Of a stretch of DNA of 64,000 bases, positions 51,166-59,706 are shown piece by piece. A program made the position numbers and the translations under genes. How positions within the stretch are numbered: the stretch's first letter is position 1; the number at the start of each line of letters is the position of its first letter. The notes below the pieces were generated by a model, which saw only the letters and a list, made by a program, of their open reading frames with translations, made no database searches and was not told where the DNA came from. This stretch comes from Leptothermofonsia sp049200465 (GTDB lineage: Bacteria > Cyanobacteriota > Cyanobacteriia > Leptolyngbyales > Leptolyngbyaceae), in assembly GCF_049200465.1 (NCBI RefSeq), contig NZ_CP120836.1, forward strand, positions 4,526,001 to 4,590,000. The letters are read 5' to 3'.

Positions 51166-51822
51166 ATGACTTCTTCAGGCTTGCGTAATCCAGTGCTGTT
51201 GATCCATGGGATCTGGGATACGGGTATCATTTTTCACTCAATGCGATCTCACCTTACCCAGCGGGGTTGGTCTGTCTATGACCTGGATATGAAACCAAAT
51301 AATGGAGACAGTGAGCTAGAGCATTTGGCTGCTCAGGTGGCTGACTACATCGATGATACCTTTGTTCCAGGAACCCAATTGGATATCGTGGGTTACAGCA
51401 TGGGCGGCATTGTGAGTCGCTACTATATTCAGCGGATGGGCGGAGCCCAGCGAGTTCGACGGTTTATTACCCTGTCTTCCCCTCACAACGGCACCTGGGT
51501 TGCCTATGGTTCTTTTCGTCCGGGGTGCATACAAATGCGCCCGAACAGCTCTTTTCTAGAAGACTTGAACCGGGATATGACAGCCCTGGAACAACTCAAC
51601 TTCACCTCTATCTGGACTCCTCTCGATACAATGATTGTTCCTGCTAGTAGTTCGCAGATGCCAGTGGGCAAGAATATTAAAGTGTGGGTTCCGGCACACC
51701 ACTATATGGTCTCGGATCCCAGAAGCCTCCGGGTGGTTGCTACGGCTTTAACAGAACCATTGAAGGTAAGGAATTATGAGCTAACAGCGGCGCGATCGCC
51801 AATGGCTGTAAATTCACGCTGA
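51166..51822 (+). CDS. Lipase / alpha-beta hydrolase (EstA-type)
   Basis: 218 residues. The oxyanion loop PVLLIHGIWDTG and the nucleophile elbow IVGYSMGGIVSRYYI (G-x-S-x-G) are those of bacterial triacylglycerol lipases; TLSSPHNGTW is a further lipase signature. His in VPAHHYMVSD probably completes the triad. No signal peptide. Its 3' end overlaps the convergent VOC gene by 49 bases. Confidence 0.87.
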   Translation: MTSSGLRNPVLLIHGIWDTGIIFHSMRSHLTQRGWSVYDLDMKPNNGDSELEHLAAQVADYIDDTFVPGTQLDIVGYSMGGIVSRYYIQRMGGAQRVRRFITLSSPHNGTWVAYGSFRPGCIQMRPNSSFLEDLNRDMTALEQLNFTSIWTPLDTMIVPASSSQMPVGKNIKVWVPAHHYMVSDPRSLRVVATALTEPLKVRNYELTAARSPMAVNSR

Positions 51823-52217
51823 CCAAAGATGGCTTCGGGGTGGCAATAGAACTTGAATTCCAGCAGGTTACTGAAGGGGTCCTGTAAGAAGAAGGTGCGA
51901 TGCTCTAACGGCAGACCGGGAAACCGTCGCTTAGGCTGCTGATAGAATGCCAGATGCTTCTGTTGCGCCCGTTCCAGTAAGTTTTCCCATTCAACCTCAG
52001 AGGTAAAGATCAAGCCAAAGTGCCGGGGATAGATGCCATTTTGGGGTTGCAGTGGTTCATCGGTAACATGGGCCACAAGCTGATGCCCACCCAAACCCAA
52101 AATTATCGAGTGTGGGCTTTCACGCCCCATCTCACAACCCAGTCCATCAACATAGAACTCCTTCGTTTGAGGAATGTTGTTGACGGGGAAGGCAAGGTGG
52201 AAAAGTGGTTGGTTCAT
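51774..52217 (-). CDS. VOC-family (glyoxalase/dioxygenase-fold) protein
   Basis: The ATG at 52217 (MNQPLFHLAFPVNNI) gives 147 residues. It has two beta-alpha-beta-beta-beta units: FHLAFPVNNIPQTKEFYVDG with the first metal His, HQLVAHVTDE, PRHFGLIFTS, then EHRTFFLQDPFSNLLEFKFY with the terminal Glu ligand. Close to the family annotated as glyoxalase/bleomycin-resistance protein; substrate unknown. Confidence 0.85.
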   Translation of the reverse strand: MNQPLFHLAFPVNNIPQTKEFYVDGLGCEMGRESPHSIILGLGGHQLVAHVTDEPLQPQNGIYPRHFGLIFTSEVEWENLLERAQQKHLAFYQQPKRRFPGLPLEHRTFFLQDPFSNLLEFKFYCHPEAIFGQREFTAIGDRAAVSS

Positions 52218-52278
52218 ATAACGATCAACAAATACAACTGACATTCACCCCATCCCCTATCCCCCTGCACCTCTTTCC

Positions 52279-52857
52279 CTAGAAGCGTCCCAGCCAGGCT
52301 TCAGAAGGGGTGTAATTGGTGGGAATTGTTCGCTCATAGCAAGCTATCGCCACTCTGCATTCTTCTGAGCATTCCTGAGGCGTGGCTAACGTAGTCCAAT
52401 GTTTACTTTCAGTCATTGGTTGCTGGTATCTACTTACCATGTTAGCCATTGCTGGATGGATAGGGTTGCTTTCCAAAGCCAGGTTAATAGCCTCTTTTTC
52501 TGAAAAAGCGATTTGCTCATCGTAAAGGAGATACAAAGCAAATCCCCGCCAACGCCAGGCTTCCATATTGTCAGGATTCAGACGGAGGGCCTTGTCGTAA
52601 CTGGCGATCGCTGCTTCGTAGCGTCCCAAAGACAGGAGCGTTCTGGATTTCAGAAGCCAGGCTTCATCGGGATGGGGATTAATTTGCAAGGCTTCATTGG
52701 AATGAGCGATCACTTTCTCGCAGTCAACAAACCGCTGGCTGTAAGACTGAGAATCCCATTGGTGTTTTTCTAGTTCCTTGTCTGCGGCAATGCAGTCTTT
52801 GTTCCGATTTTGAGTAGAGAGCACGAGTTTCTCCTGGTGGGGAAAAAGGGTGTCCAA
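52279..52857 (-). CDS. Tetratricopeptide-repeat protein
   Basis: 192 residues. At least two TPR units are visible (EALQINPHPDEAWLLKSRTL, RYEAAIASYDKALRLNPDNM, EAWRWRGFALYLLYDE), with a less regular C-terminal half. TPR units mediate protein binding; the partner is unknown. No signal peptide. Confidence 0.75.
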   Translation of the reverse strand: MDTLFPHQEKLVLSTQNRNKDCIAADKELEKHQWDSQSYSQRFVDCEKVIAHSNEALQINPHPDEAWLLKSRTLLSLGRYEAAIASYDKALRLNPDNMEAWRWRGFALYLLYDEQIAFSEKEAINLALESNPIHPAMANMVSRYQQPMTESKHWTTLATPQECSEECRVAIACYERTIPTNYTPSEAWLGRF

Positions 52858-53018
52858 ACTGACTGTTTATTAGCAATAGTCTGCCTCTGAATTGTCTGGC
52901 TTAGGTGATTCATCTCTTCCAATTTGCGCAATGGAATTGGGACTGAGCATTACCCACCAGGGTACTTTGCAGCTTTAGGGTGTCAGAATAATGGGTGTTA
53001 TTCCTCCAGACTCCGTCC

Positions 53019-53852
53019 ATGCCTTTCTTACTTCTATCAAGCCTCAATCTCCTCCTCACCCCCTACTCCCCATCTCCCCCTTCCTCTCTCACTCTCTGGC
53101 TAATTGCTCTTGTGTTAAATACAGCTCTGGCCGCGATCGCCTGGTTTGCACCCAAAAAATTACTTACCCCAGCGGGGCTGCTTCACGCCTGGTTTCTGGG
53201 GGTGCTGGTATGGGGCAGTTTGGGTTGGCAGGGATACCTGGTGGTGATGGTCTATTTTCTGCTGGGATCGGCAGTGACACGGATTGGCCTAGCGCAAAAG
53301 GAAGCGGAGGGGATCGCTGAAAAACGCTCTGGGGCACGGGGACCGGAAAATGTTTGGGGATCGGCACTGGTTGGGGCTCTATGTGCTGTGGGAGTGTTGC
53401 TGACATCCTGGCTAAATTTATCTATCGGAACGAGGTTGGTTCCTTTGTTGTTGCTAGGGTATGTAGCCAGTTTCAGCACTAAACTGGCTGATACGGTTGC
53501 CAGTGAAATTGGAAAAGCCTATGGTCAGCGCACCTTTTTGATTACTACCCTCAAACCAGTTCCCAGGGGAACGGAAGGTGCCGTCAGCCTGGAAGGAACA
53601 GTGGCAGGAGTGGTGGCATCTGTGGTAATTGCCCTGGTTGGCTGGGCGGTGGGGTTAATTTCTCTGGCAATGGTGGGGGTTTGCGTAGTGGCAGCCTTCA
53701 TTGCCACCAGTCTCGAAAGCGTGATTGGGGCAACCTTACAGACCCGGTTTAGCTGGCTGACCAATGAAGTTGTTAACGTTTTGAATACATTCATTGGAGC
53801 GATCGCCGCTATTCTAATTGCTCAGGGTTTGTCCCTATTAATGAGTGGATGA
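53019..53852 (+). CDS. DUF92-family membrane protein, phytyl-phosphate kinase (VTE6)-like
   Basis: The ATG at 53019 gives 277 residues (GTG at 52995 adds eight). Six or seven helices and the family segments VYFLLGSAVTRIG, AEKRSGARGPENVWGS, ASFSTKLADTVASEIGKAYG and VPRGTEGAVSLEGTVAG match DUF92/VTE6, which phosphorylates phytyl phosphate to the diphosphate used for tocopherol and phylloquinone. The N-terminal 35 residues (LTPYSPSPPSSLTLW) come from CACCCCCTACTCCCCATCTC low-complexity DNA. Confidence 0.85.
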   Translation: MPFLLLSSLNLLLTPYSPSPPSSLTLWLIALVLNTALAAIAWFAPKKLLTPAGLLHAWFLGVLVWGSLGWQGYLVVMVYFLLGSAVTRIGLAQKEAEGIAEKRSGARGPENVWGSALVGALCAVGVLLTSWLNLSIGTRLVPLLLLGYVASFSTKLADTVASEIGKAYGQRTFLITTLKPVPRGTEGAVSLEGTVAGVVASVVIALVGWAVGLISLAMVGVCVVAAFIATSLESVIGATLQTRFSWLTNEVVNVLNTFIGAIAAILIAQGLSLLMSG

Positions 53853-53959
53853 GTGGATGGGTGGATGGCTGAGGGAAGGAGGAAAGAAACTTTGCCCTAT
53901 CACTCCCTCACCTCTCACTTCTTACTTTCCTTGGCCCTACCACCTACTGCCTATCCCTT

Positions 53960-55408
53960 TCACCCAGTGTGTGAGGGATTGAAGCACTTTGCTTCCTTCT
54001 CAATCACAATGGGGCTGACGTAGATGGGAACTTTTAGCTTAATGGGGATGCAGATTTCGCAGGGGCGTTTGTGGATCTCCAGCTTGTGAATAATGGCTTT
54101 GAGATTGGGCATGACCCCGATGCGATCGCTGGCTGGATCGTTAGAAGCCGTTCCCAGGGCAGGGTCACTGAGGATAGCCCGCAGTTGCTGAGGGGTAAAA
54201 CGGGCTCCGAGGTTTGCTTCAGCAAGTCCCTGTACGGCTAAAGCAGCTCCCGTAATGATGGGTGATGCACTGGAAGTGCCATTGAAAAATTCTGTGTACT
54301 GGTCGATCGCACCCGCGTCGTTCGAGGAACAGGTGTTGACGTTTTCGCCCCAGGCATAGCAATCAATCCGGCTACCAAAGTTGGAGAAACCCAGGCGGGT
54401 ATGGGGAATCGTTGAGCTGGCAGCCCCCACCATAATCGCCCCTGAATCGCGGAAGCCCGGAGCTGTGCGGTTAAAGATCGCGTTACCGGCTCCATCAGTG
54501 TATGTATCTAAATCGTTGGATCCGTTACCTGCCGCTTCTACCACCAAAATTCCCAAAGCCGTTGCCAGTCGAATGGCATCGAATTCGGCATCCAGTACTT
54601 CAATCGGCATATTGGGCCAATCTGGAATGCTCAGTTGAGCCTCCAGTAAAAGCACATCCCCTGCGGAAAGGTTGGCGATCGCGGCCATAATTGCATCGGG
54701 TCTGGTGCTACCCCAATAGGAAACCACATCCACGGATGCAACATTGGGGGTAATGCCAATACACCCCAGAGTATTATCTACCGCTGCAAGCTCACCCAAT
54801 ACCGCCGTTCCATGAGCTCTGGAGCCATCCCGAATCGATCCATGCAAGAGAGTAGCCCCCTGAGCAGCCAGATCTTCATGGTTGAGTGTCCAGCCCCGCT
54901 CCAGATCAATCACCCGCAGGCCAGCCCCATTACCCCCAGCAAACTGCCAGGCATAGCGGGCATCAATCCCCTGGGGAGCGGAATTTAGATACCCCTGATC
55001 GCCCGATCGCGGATCATCCGCTGGATTGACAAATGGTTCATCACCAGGCGGATCGAAATATACCGTCTGAACTGCCTGCCAGGACGAAAGGATTTTCACC
55101 AGTGATTCAGGTTCCACTCCCGGTGGACAGTTAATCACGAAGTAATTGGCTAGCCTGGATGGACGATAGCCAGGATCGAGTTGCCTTGCCTGGTTGACTA
55201 GTTCCTGGATTTTCCTTGAATCAACCGAGGTGTAAAGTCTTTTGAGGGTAATACCGGGATATTCCCGCGCCAGTTGTTCCCAGGGACCTAACTGTCGGTT
55301 CTGAATTACAACCTCAACTCCATCTTCATAGGGAAGTTCCAGGTCATCCTGGAATTTGACCACAACTCGTGGACAGTAACCCTCGGACTCTGGTTTGAAA
55401 ATATTCAT
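53960..55408 (-). CDS. Subtilisin-like (S8) serine peptidase
   Basis: 482 residues. The catalytic set is Asp168 (VIDLERGW), His199 (SRAHGTAVLGE), Asn295 (AAGNGSND) and Ser379 (NGTSSASP). The order and spacing fit family S8. There is no obvious signal peptide: the first 140 residues form a prodomain-like region without one (VKFQDDLELPYED). A basic/Cys-containing tail follows the catalytic domain (RPCEICIPIKLKVPIYV). Probably cytoplasmic or exported by another route; substrate unknown. Confidence 0.9.
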   Translation of the reverse strand: MNIFKPESEGYCPRVVVKFQDDLELPYEDGVEVVIQNRQLGPWEQLAREYPGITLKRLYTSVDSRKIQELVNQARQLDPGYRPSRLANYFVINCPPGVEPESLVKILSSWQAVQTVYFDPPGDEPFVNPADDPRSGDQGYLNSAPQGIDARYAWQFAGGNGAGLRVIDLERGWTLNHEDLAAQGATLLHGSIRDGSRAHGTAVLGELAAVDNTLGCIGITPNVASVDVVSYWGSTRPDAIMAAIANLSAGDVLLLEAQLSIPDWPNMPIEVLDAEFDAIRLATALGILVVEAAGNGSNDLDTYTDGAGNAIFNRTAPGFRDSGAIMVGAASSTIPHTRLGFSNFGSRIDCYAWGENVNTCSSNDAGAIDQYTEFFNGTSSASPIITGAALAVQGLAEANLGARFTPQQLRAILSDPALGTASNDPASDRIGVMPNLKAIIHKLEIHKRPCEICIPIKLKVPIYVSPIVIEKEAKCFNPSHTG

Positions 55409-55777
55409 GTTTTTTCTCCTGGTTTAGCGGTATTGGATATCGGACGTTGTAGGGGTGATAGGGGATAAGGAGTAGGGGTTAGGTGTGAGAAGGCTAGGAA
55501 GAGTGGGGGAGTGGGGAGTGGGGAGTGGATGTGCTGTTGCCTTCAAGCGGGAATGAAAGGTGCGATTGATATTGCCAGAATGACTAAAGCCGATGGAAAT
55601 CTAAAACACCCGCCAGGGTACTTCGGCACTCCCCGATCCTGTACCCTGGTAGTCGGTCAACTTGAAGTGATGGGTGTGTTTGGGGAAGGGTTTCGCTTCT
55701 CCATCCCCATGAAGTTCACTTTCCTGGGCTTGAAAGCTCTGGAGTCGATGACCGGTATTGCTAGGACAAACTGACAA
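55409..55777. other. Spacer with no supported gene
   Basis: GGATAAGGAGTAGGGG and GTGGGGAGTGGGGAGTGG low-complexity DNA at 55460-55530. A plus-strand 87-codon frame (55511-55774) begins in that repeat DNA and has no family resemblance; it is not called. Confidence 0.45.
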
Positions 55778-56497
55778 ATGGCAAAATCCTCAACTCCCAA
55801 TCTGTGGCGATCGCGGGTGTCCAGAATCTTTTGTGTGGCTGTCATCGTTACGTTCAGCAGCCTGGTAGAAGTTAAACCGTCCATAGCGGCATCTTCAGCC
55901 CAGGAATATCGGCAGATGGGGCTGGAATACCGAAATCAGGAGCGGTATCCAGAGGCGATCGCGGCGTTTCAAAAAGCCGTTGAGCTAGAACCGGATAACC
56001 TTTCTGGCAGGGTATTGCTGGGATGGACTCAGCACCGTGCGGGTCAAACAATGGAAGCCGCGGACACTTTACTGCAAACCTTTTATCTCAATCCATTTGA
56101 TGTCCCAACCCTGAACGCTTTAGGAATTGTTTACCTGGTTGGTGGACAGTTGGATTCTGCCGTAGCAGCCCACGGCTGGGCAGCAATTCTGAAACCAAAC
56201 AACGAAATTGCTTACTACAACCTGAGCCTCGCCTTTGAACGGCTGAAACAGTACGACTGGGCAGTTGCTGCTGCCAGGGAAGCCGCTAAGCTAGAGCCAG
56301 AAAATCCCCATCCCCCCGTTGCCGAGGCAATCGCCCACTGGGGAAACGGCGATCATGTCATTGCCCAGAAATCTTACCAGCAGGCGATCGAGTTAGACCT
56401 TCGCTATCGCGACTCCACCTTCCTGAACTATCTAAACGAAGCAGGCTTCAGCCCCGAACAAATCCAGACATCCCAGCAGATTCTTCAATCCCTGTGA
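55778..56497 (+). CDS. Exported TPR protein
   Basis: 239 residues. A membrane-spanning leader (RIFCVAVIVTFSSLVEVKP, about 14-33) is followed by five TPR-like units: MGLEYRNQERYPEAIAAFQK, AVELEPDNLSGRVLLGWTQH, TLNALGIVYLVGGQLDSAVA, IAYYNLSLAFERLKQYDWAV, and a last one with IAQKSYQQAIELDLRY. The protein probably acts on the periplasmic or lumenal side as a scaffold. Starts with ATG right after the spacer. Confidence 0.8.
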   Translation: MAKSSTPNLWRSRVSRIFCVAVIVTFSSLVEVKPSIAASSAQEYRQMGLEYRNQERYPEAIAAFQKAVELEPDNLSGRVLLGWTQHRAGQTMEAADTLLQTFYLNPFDVPTLNALGIVYLVGGQLDSAVAAHGWAAILKPNNEIAYYNLSLAFERLKQYDWAVAAAREAAKLEPENPHPPVAEAIAHWGNGDHVIAQKSYQQAIELDLRYRDSTFLNYLNEAGFSPEQIQTSQQILQSL

Positions 56498-56554
56498 TGT
56501 CGCAGGAACCAGGTGCAGAAGAGGCAAGGGACGAGAGGTTAGGGGTTAATGTGT

Positions 56555-56674
56555 TATAGCGATAGCCGCCAGGCTCAGGCTTAGGACAGGGTGTAGGCGG
56601 GAACCCCTGGCTAGGGGCGAAGCCTCCCCACCCCCTTTAAAGCCAGTGTCCTGAGCACCTGACGACAGCTATAA
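56555..56674. repeat. Family A repeat (copy 8)
   Basis: TATAGCGATAGCCGCCAGGC, TTAGGACAGGGTGTAGGCGG, GGGGCGAAGCCTCCCCACCC and CAGTGTCCTGAGCACCTGAC to CAGCTATA, in the 213-base gap between two convergent genes. Confidence 0.75.
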
Positions 56675-56710
56675 ATCTGTGGCTATCTGTAGGAACGTTT
56701 CATAAGAACT

Positions 56711-57010
56711 CTATTGCTCCTGCATCAATCGCAGATAATTTTGCCTCAACTGCAAGTGGCTCTTTGCCAGTTTGTCTGACATTTCTTTCTCAACATCTCT
56801 GAACTGTTGCCAGAATGCCGCTGAGCGACGGGCGGCTAATACTTCATTCCAGAGGGCTGCCAGGAGTTCAGTGGCAATGGGGTTAGAGCTAAGGCTATCG
56901 CTCAGTTGGGCAAACATTTTACTGGCATCGGCCTGTTGCTTGGGATCCTGTGCTAGAAGAAAGCACTCCTGAAGTTGAGCAGACTGCTCTTGAGTAAGGG
57001 ATTGGGTCAT
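56711..57010 (-). CDS. Small hypothetical helical protein
   Basis: The ATG at 57010 (MTQSLTQEQSAQLQE) gives 99 residues, almost all helical with no membrane segment (CFLLAQDPKQQADASKMFAQ, LLAALWNEVLAARRSAAFWQ, QFRDVEKEMSDKLAKSHLQL). It looks like a genuine cyanobacterial small protein but no family name is known to me. It diverges from trpS. Confidence 0.62.
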   Translation of the reverse strand: MTQSLTQEQSAQLQECFLLAQDPKQQADASKMFAQLSDSLSSNPIATELLAALWNEVLAARRSAAFWQQFRDVEKEMSDKLAKSHLQLRQNYLRLMQEQ

Positions 57011-57107
57011 AATTGGTAGGAACAAATGTGACAGCGGAGTAATAATATTTACATTTATTTAATTTGTTGTACAGAAGTAGTCCAAGAGGGATTAATTGTT
57101 AAGCACC

Positions 57108-58118
57108 ATGACTAAGCAGCGAGTTCTATCTGGAGTCCAACCAACGGGCAATCTTCACCTGGGCAACTATTTGGGCGCTATTCGCAATTGGGTAGAGGGG
57201 CAACACCAATATGACAATTTCTTTTGCGTGGTCGATTTGCATGCTATTACAGTTCCCCATCATCCTGCTACGTTAGCATCGGATACTTATACGATCGCTG
57301 CCCTCTACCTGGCCTGCGGCATTGATCTGGCCTACTCCACCATTTTTGTCCAGTCCCATGTTTCCGCCCATGCAGAACTCGCCTGGTTACTCAACTGCAT
57401 TACTCCGCTAAACTGGCTGACTGACATGATTCAGTTTAAGGAGAAGGCCGTCAAGCAGGGAGAAAACGTGAGTGTGGGACTGTTAGACTACCCCGTGCTA
57501 ATGGCAGCCGACATTTTGCTGTACGATGCAGACAAAGTGCCGGTTGGTGAAGACCAGAAGCAACACATCGAGCTAACCCGCGATATTGTAAACCGCCTCA
57601 ACCACCAGTACGGTAAGCCCGATCAGCCAGTATTGAAATCGCCACAGCCTTTGATTCGAGCGGATGGCGCCCGGATCATGAGCCTGACTGACGGCACCAA
57701 GAAGATGTCAAAATCCGATCCCTCTGACATGAGCCGGATTAACTTGCTGGACTCGCCAGAGGTAATTCAGAACAAAATCAAAAAATGCAAGACCGATCCG
57801 GTGCGGGGGTTAGTCTTTGGTGACCCCGATCGCCCGGAGTGCAACAATTTGCTGACCCTCTACATGCTGCTTTCCGGCAAATCTAAAGAAGACGTGGCCG
57901 AGGAGTGTAAAGACATGGGTTGGGGCCAGTTTAAACCCCTGTTGACGGAAGCCGCGATCGCCCACCTGAAACCGATTCAGGACAAATATCACGAGATCAT
58001 GAACGAGAAGGGCTATCTGGAATCAGTTCTGCGCGACGGACGGGAAAAAGCTTCAGAAATTGCCAACGAAACCCTCTGCAGAGTCAAGCTAGCATTAGGC
58101 TACTCCCTGCCGACTTAG
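57108..58118 (+). CDS. trpS: Tryptophanyl-tRNA synthetase
   Basis: The ATG at 57108 gives 336 residues. Class I signatures are TGNLHLGNYLGA (the HIGH equivalent) and KKMSKSDPSD (KMSKS). Other TrpRS segments are DLHAITVPH, NCITPLNWLTDMIQFK, YPVLMAADILLYDADKVPVG and EDQKQHIELTRDI. It charges tRNA-Trp. A TTG at 57096 is in frame but the ATG is preferred. Confidence 0.95.
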   Translation: MTKQRVLSGVQPTGNLHLGNYLGAIRNWVEGQHQYDNFFCVVDLHAITVPHHPATLASDTYTIAALYLACGIDLAYSTIFVQSHVSAHAELAWLLNCITPLNWLTDMIQFKEKAVKQGENVSVGLLDYPVLMAADILLYDADKVPVGEDQKQHIELTRDIVNRLNHQYGKPDQPVLKSPQPLIRADGARIMSLTDGTKKMSKSDPSDMSRINLLDSPEVIQNKIKKCKTDPVRGLVFGDPDRPECNNLLTLYMLLSGKSKEDVAEECKDMGWGQFKPLLTEAAIAHLKPIQDKYHEIMNEKGYLESVLRDGREKASEIANETLCRVKLALGYSLPT

Positions 58119-58273
58119 GCTAGAAACGGGCTAGAAATGCTCTACAACAGCAAGTTTATCCACCCAACGTTGTTTTTAAGTTCTGATGAAAGTTTTTAAT
58201 TCTCGGTTTTAACTTTCCTTAATGACAGGTAAGGTAGGTAGCAGCATTTTGAAGTTAATACGCTCGACTGTGA

Positions 58274-59212
58274 ATGCTAAATCTGTTTAATTCAAATGCC
58301 CATTCCATGCCCATCTTTCGTGAAGCGGCTCAGACGGGTCACTTTTTGGTTACAGCAGAGGTGATGCCTCCCAAAGGGGGAGATCCTTCCCACATGATTC
58401 AGATGGCACAGTTGCTGAAAGGACGAGTACATGCCGTCAACATTACCGATGGCAGTCGAGCCGTGTTGCGGATGTCATCTCTGGCCGCTTCGGCAATTTT
58501 GCTTCAGCATGGAGTCGAACCCATTTGTCAGATAGCTTGCCGCGATCGCAACGTGATTGGCTTACAGGCAGACCTGATGGGGGCCCATGCCCTTGGCATT
58601 CGTAACATTCTGGCACTGACCGGCGATCCAGTTAAAGCAGGTGATCATCCAGAAGCCCGCGGCGTGTTTGAACTGGAATCTGTCCGATTGCTTCAGCTAA
58701 TCCATAAGCTCAACGCAGGCATGGATTTTAATGAAAAGCCGATGCCCGATGGAGCCACAGATTTATTTGTCGGTGCTGCCGTCGATCCTCAGTGTGGCAG
58801 TTGGTCAGGGCTCCAGCGACGGTTTGAACGCAAGCTTGCAGCGGGAGCGCAATTCTTCCAGAGCCAGTTAATCTCAGACTTTGACCGCCTCGAAAAGTTT
58901 ATGACTCAGATTGCCGCAGGTTGCAACAAGCCCATCCTAGCAGGCATTTTTCTGCTAAAGTCGGCTAAAAACGCCCAGTTCATTAACCGCTGCGTTCCGG
59001 GTGTTCACATTCCCGATTCCATTATTGATCGCCTGGAGCGTGCCTCCGACCCTCTTTATGAAGGGATGGTTATTGCCGCAGAGCAGATTCAACTGGCCCG
59101 CCAACTTTGCCAGGGAGTGCACATGATGGCCGTCAAGCGGGAAGATCTGATTCCACAAATTTTGGACTTAGCAGGAGTTAAACCCCTGGATAAAGAGGAA
59201 AGTTTGGTTTAG
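58274..59212 (+). CDS. Methylenetetrahydrofolate reductase-family protein
   Basis: 312 residues (an ATG at 58307 would give MPIFREAAQTG). The barrel follows FLVTAEVMPPKGGDPSHM (catalytic Glu in the second strand), HAVNITDGSRAVLRMSSLAA, RDRNVIGLQADLMGAHALGI, NILALTGDPVKAGDHPEARG, and GVHIPDSIIDRLERASD. The family reduces methylenetetrahydrofolate to methyl-THF for methionine synthesis. It is longer at the C-terminus than the N-terminal-type half only. Gene context gives no operon. Confidence 0.85.
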   Translation: MLNLFNSNAHSMPIFREAAQTGHFLVTAEVMPPKGGDPSHMIQMAQLLKGRVHAVNITDGSRAVLRMSSLAASAILLQHGVEPICQIACRDRNVIGLQADLMGAHALGIRNILALTGDPVKAGDHPEARGVFELESVRLLQLIHKLNAGMDFNEKPMPDGATDLFVGAAVDPQCGSWSGLQRRFERKLAAGAQFFQSQLISDFDRLEKFMTQIAAGCNKPILAGIFLLKSAKNAQFINRCVPGVHIPDSIIDRLERASDPLYEGMVIAAEQIQLARQLCQGVHMMAVKREDLIPQILDLAGVKPLDKEESLV

Positions 59213-59234
59213 TAGGGCCCGGTCGGGGAAAAGA

Positions 59235-59639
59235 TCACTGGCGCGACCCCAAAAACTGGCCTGCCACTCGCATTGCATCGCCCAGGTCAACATCGCCATC
59301 GCAATCGCTATCCAAAAACGTGTTTAGCACTGAATTTCCTCCAGCAGATTGGGGGTTTTGCGTACTGGCTCCACTCCGCAGCAGATTCAACGCCAGAGGA
59401 ACGAGTACAGGCAATAAACTCTGAATCGTTTGGGGATTGAGTCCAGGTCGCTGCATCAAATCTTGCACAACCTGCTGTTGCATCGAAGTCCCCAACAAAG
59501 CGTTCACAGCCTGTGGATTGGGACCAGTGCCACTGTATTGGTTGACTAATGCCTGGGCCTGATCAGCCCCTTGAGTCGCTCGTGTTTGCTGAAGGGAAGA
59601 ACGAACATACCCCCCAACGACTGATAACAACGTTTCCAT
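59235..59639 (-). CDS. Hypothetical protein with C-terminal EF-hand/dockerin-like loop
   Basis: The ATG at 59639 (METLLSVVGGYVRSSL) gives 134 residues. The middle resembles bacterial DUF937-type helical repeats (NPQAVNALLGTSMQQQVVQD, NPQTIQSLLPVLVPLALNLL). Near the end, LDSDCDGDVDLGDAMRVAG fits a calcium-binding loop D-x-D-x-D-G-x-x-x-x-x-D. Function unknown. It diverges from the GTPase gene with 67 bases between start codons; the longer frame to 59747 would overlap the GTPase start. Confidence 0.65.
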   Translation of the reverse strand: METLLSVVGGYVRSSLQQTRATQGADQAQALVNQYSGTGPNPQAVNALLGTSMQQQVVQDLMQRPGLNPQTIQSLLPVLVPLALNLLRSGASTQNPQSAGGNSVLNTFLDSDCDGDVDLGDAMRVAGQFLGSRQ

Positions 59640-59706
59640 TACTGCCCCTTCCAACCGACTGAGACTAGAATGAAAGGCAATGGCACTGGCTGTAGGCGTT
59701 TTCTCC

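Noticed and set aside
55511..55774. 87-codon plus-strand ORF
   Set aside because: It begins in GGGGAGTGG repeat DNA and has no family resemblance.
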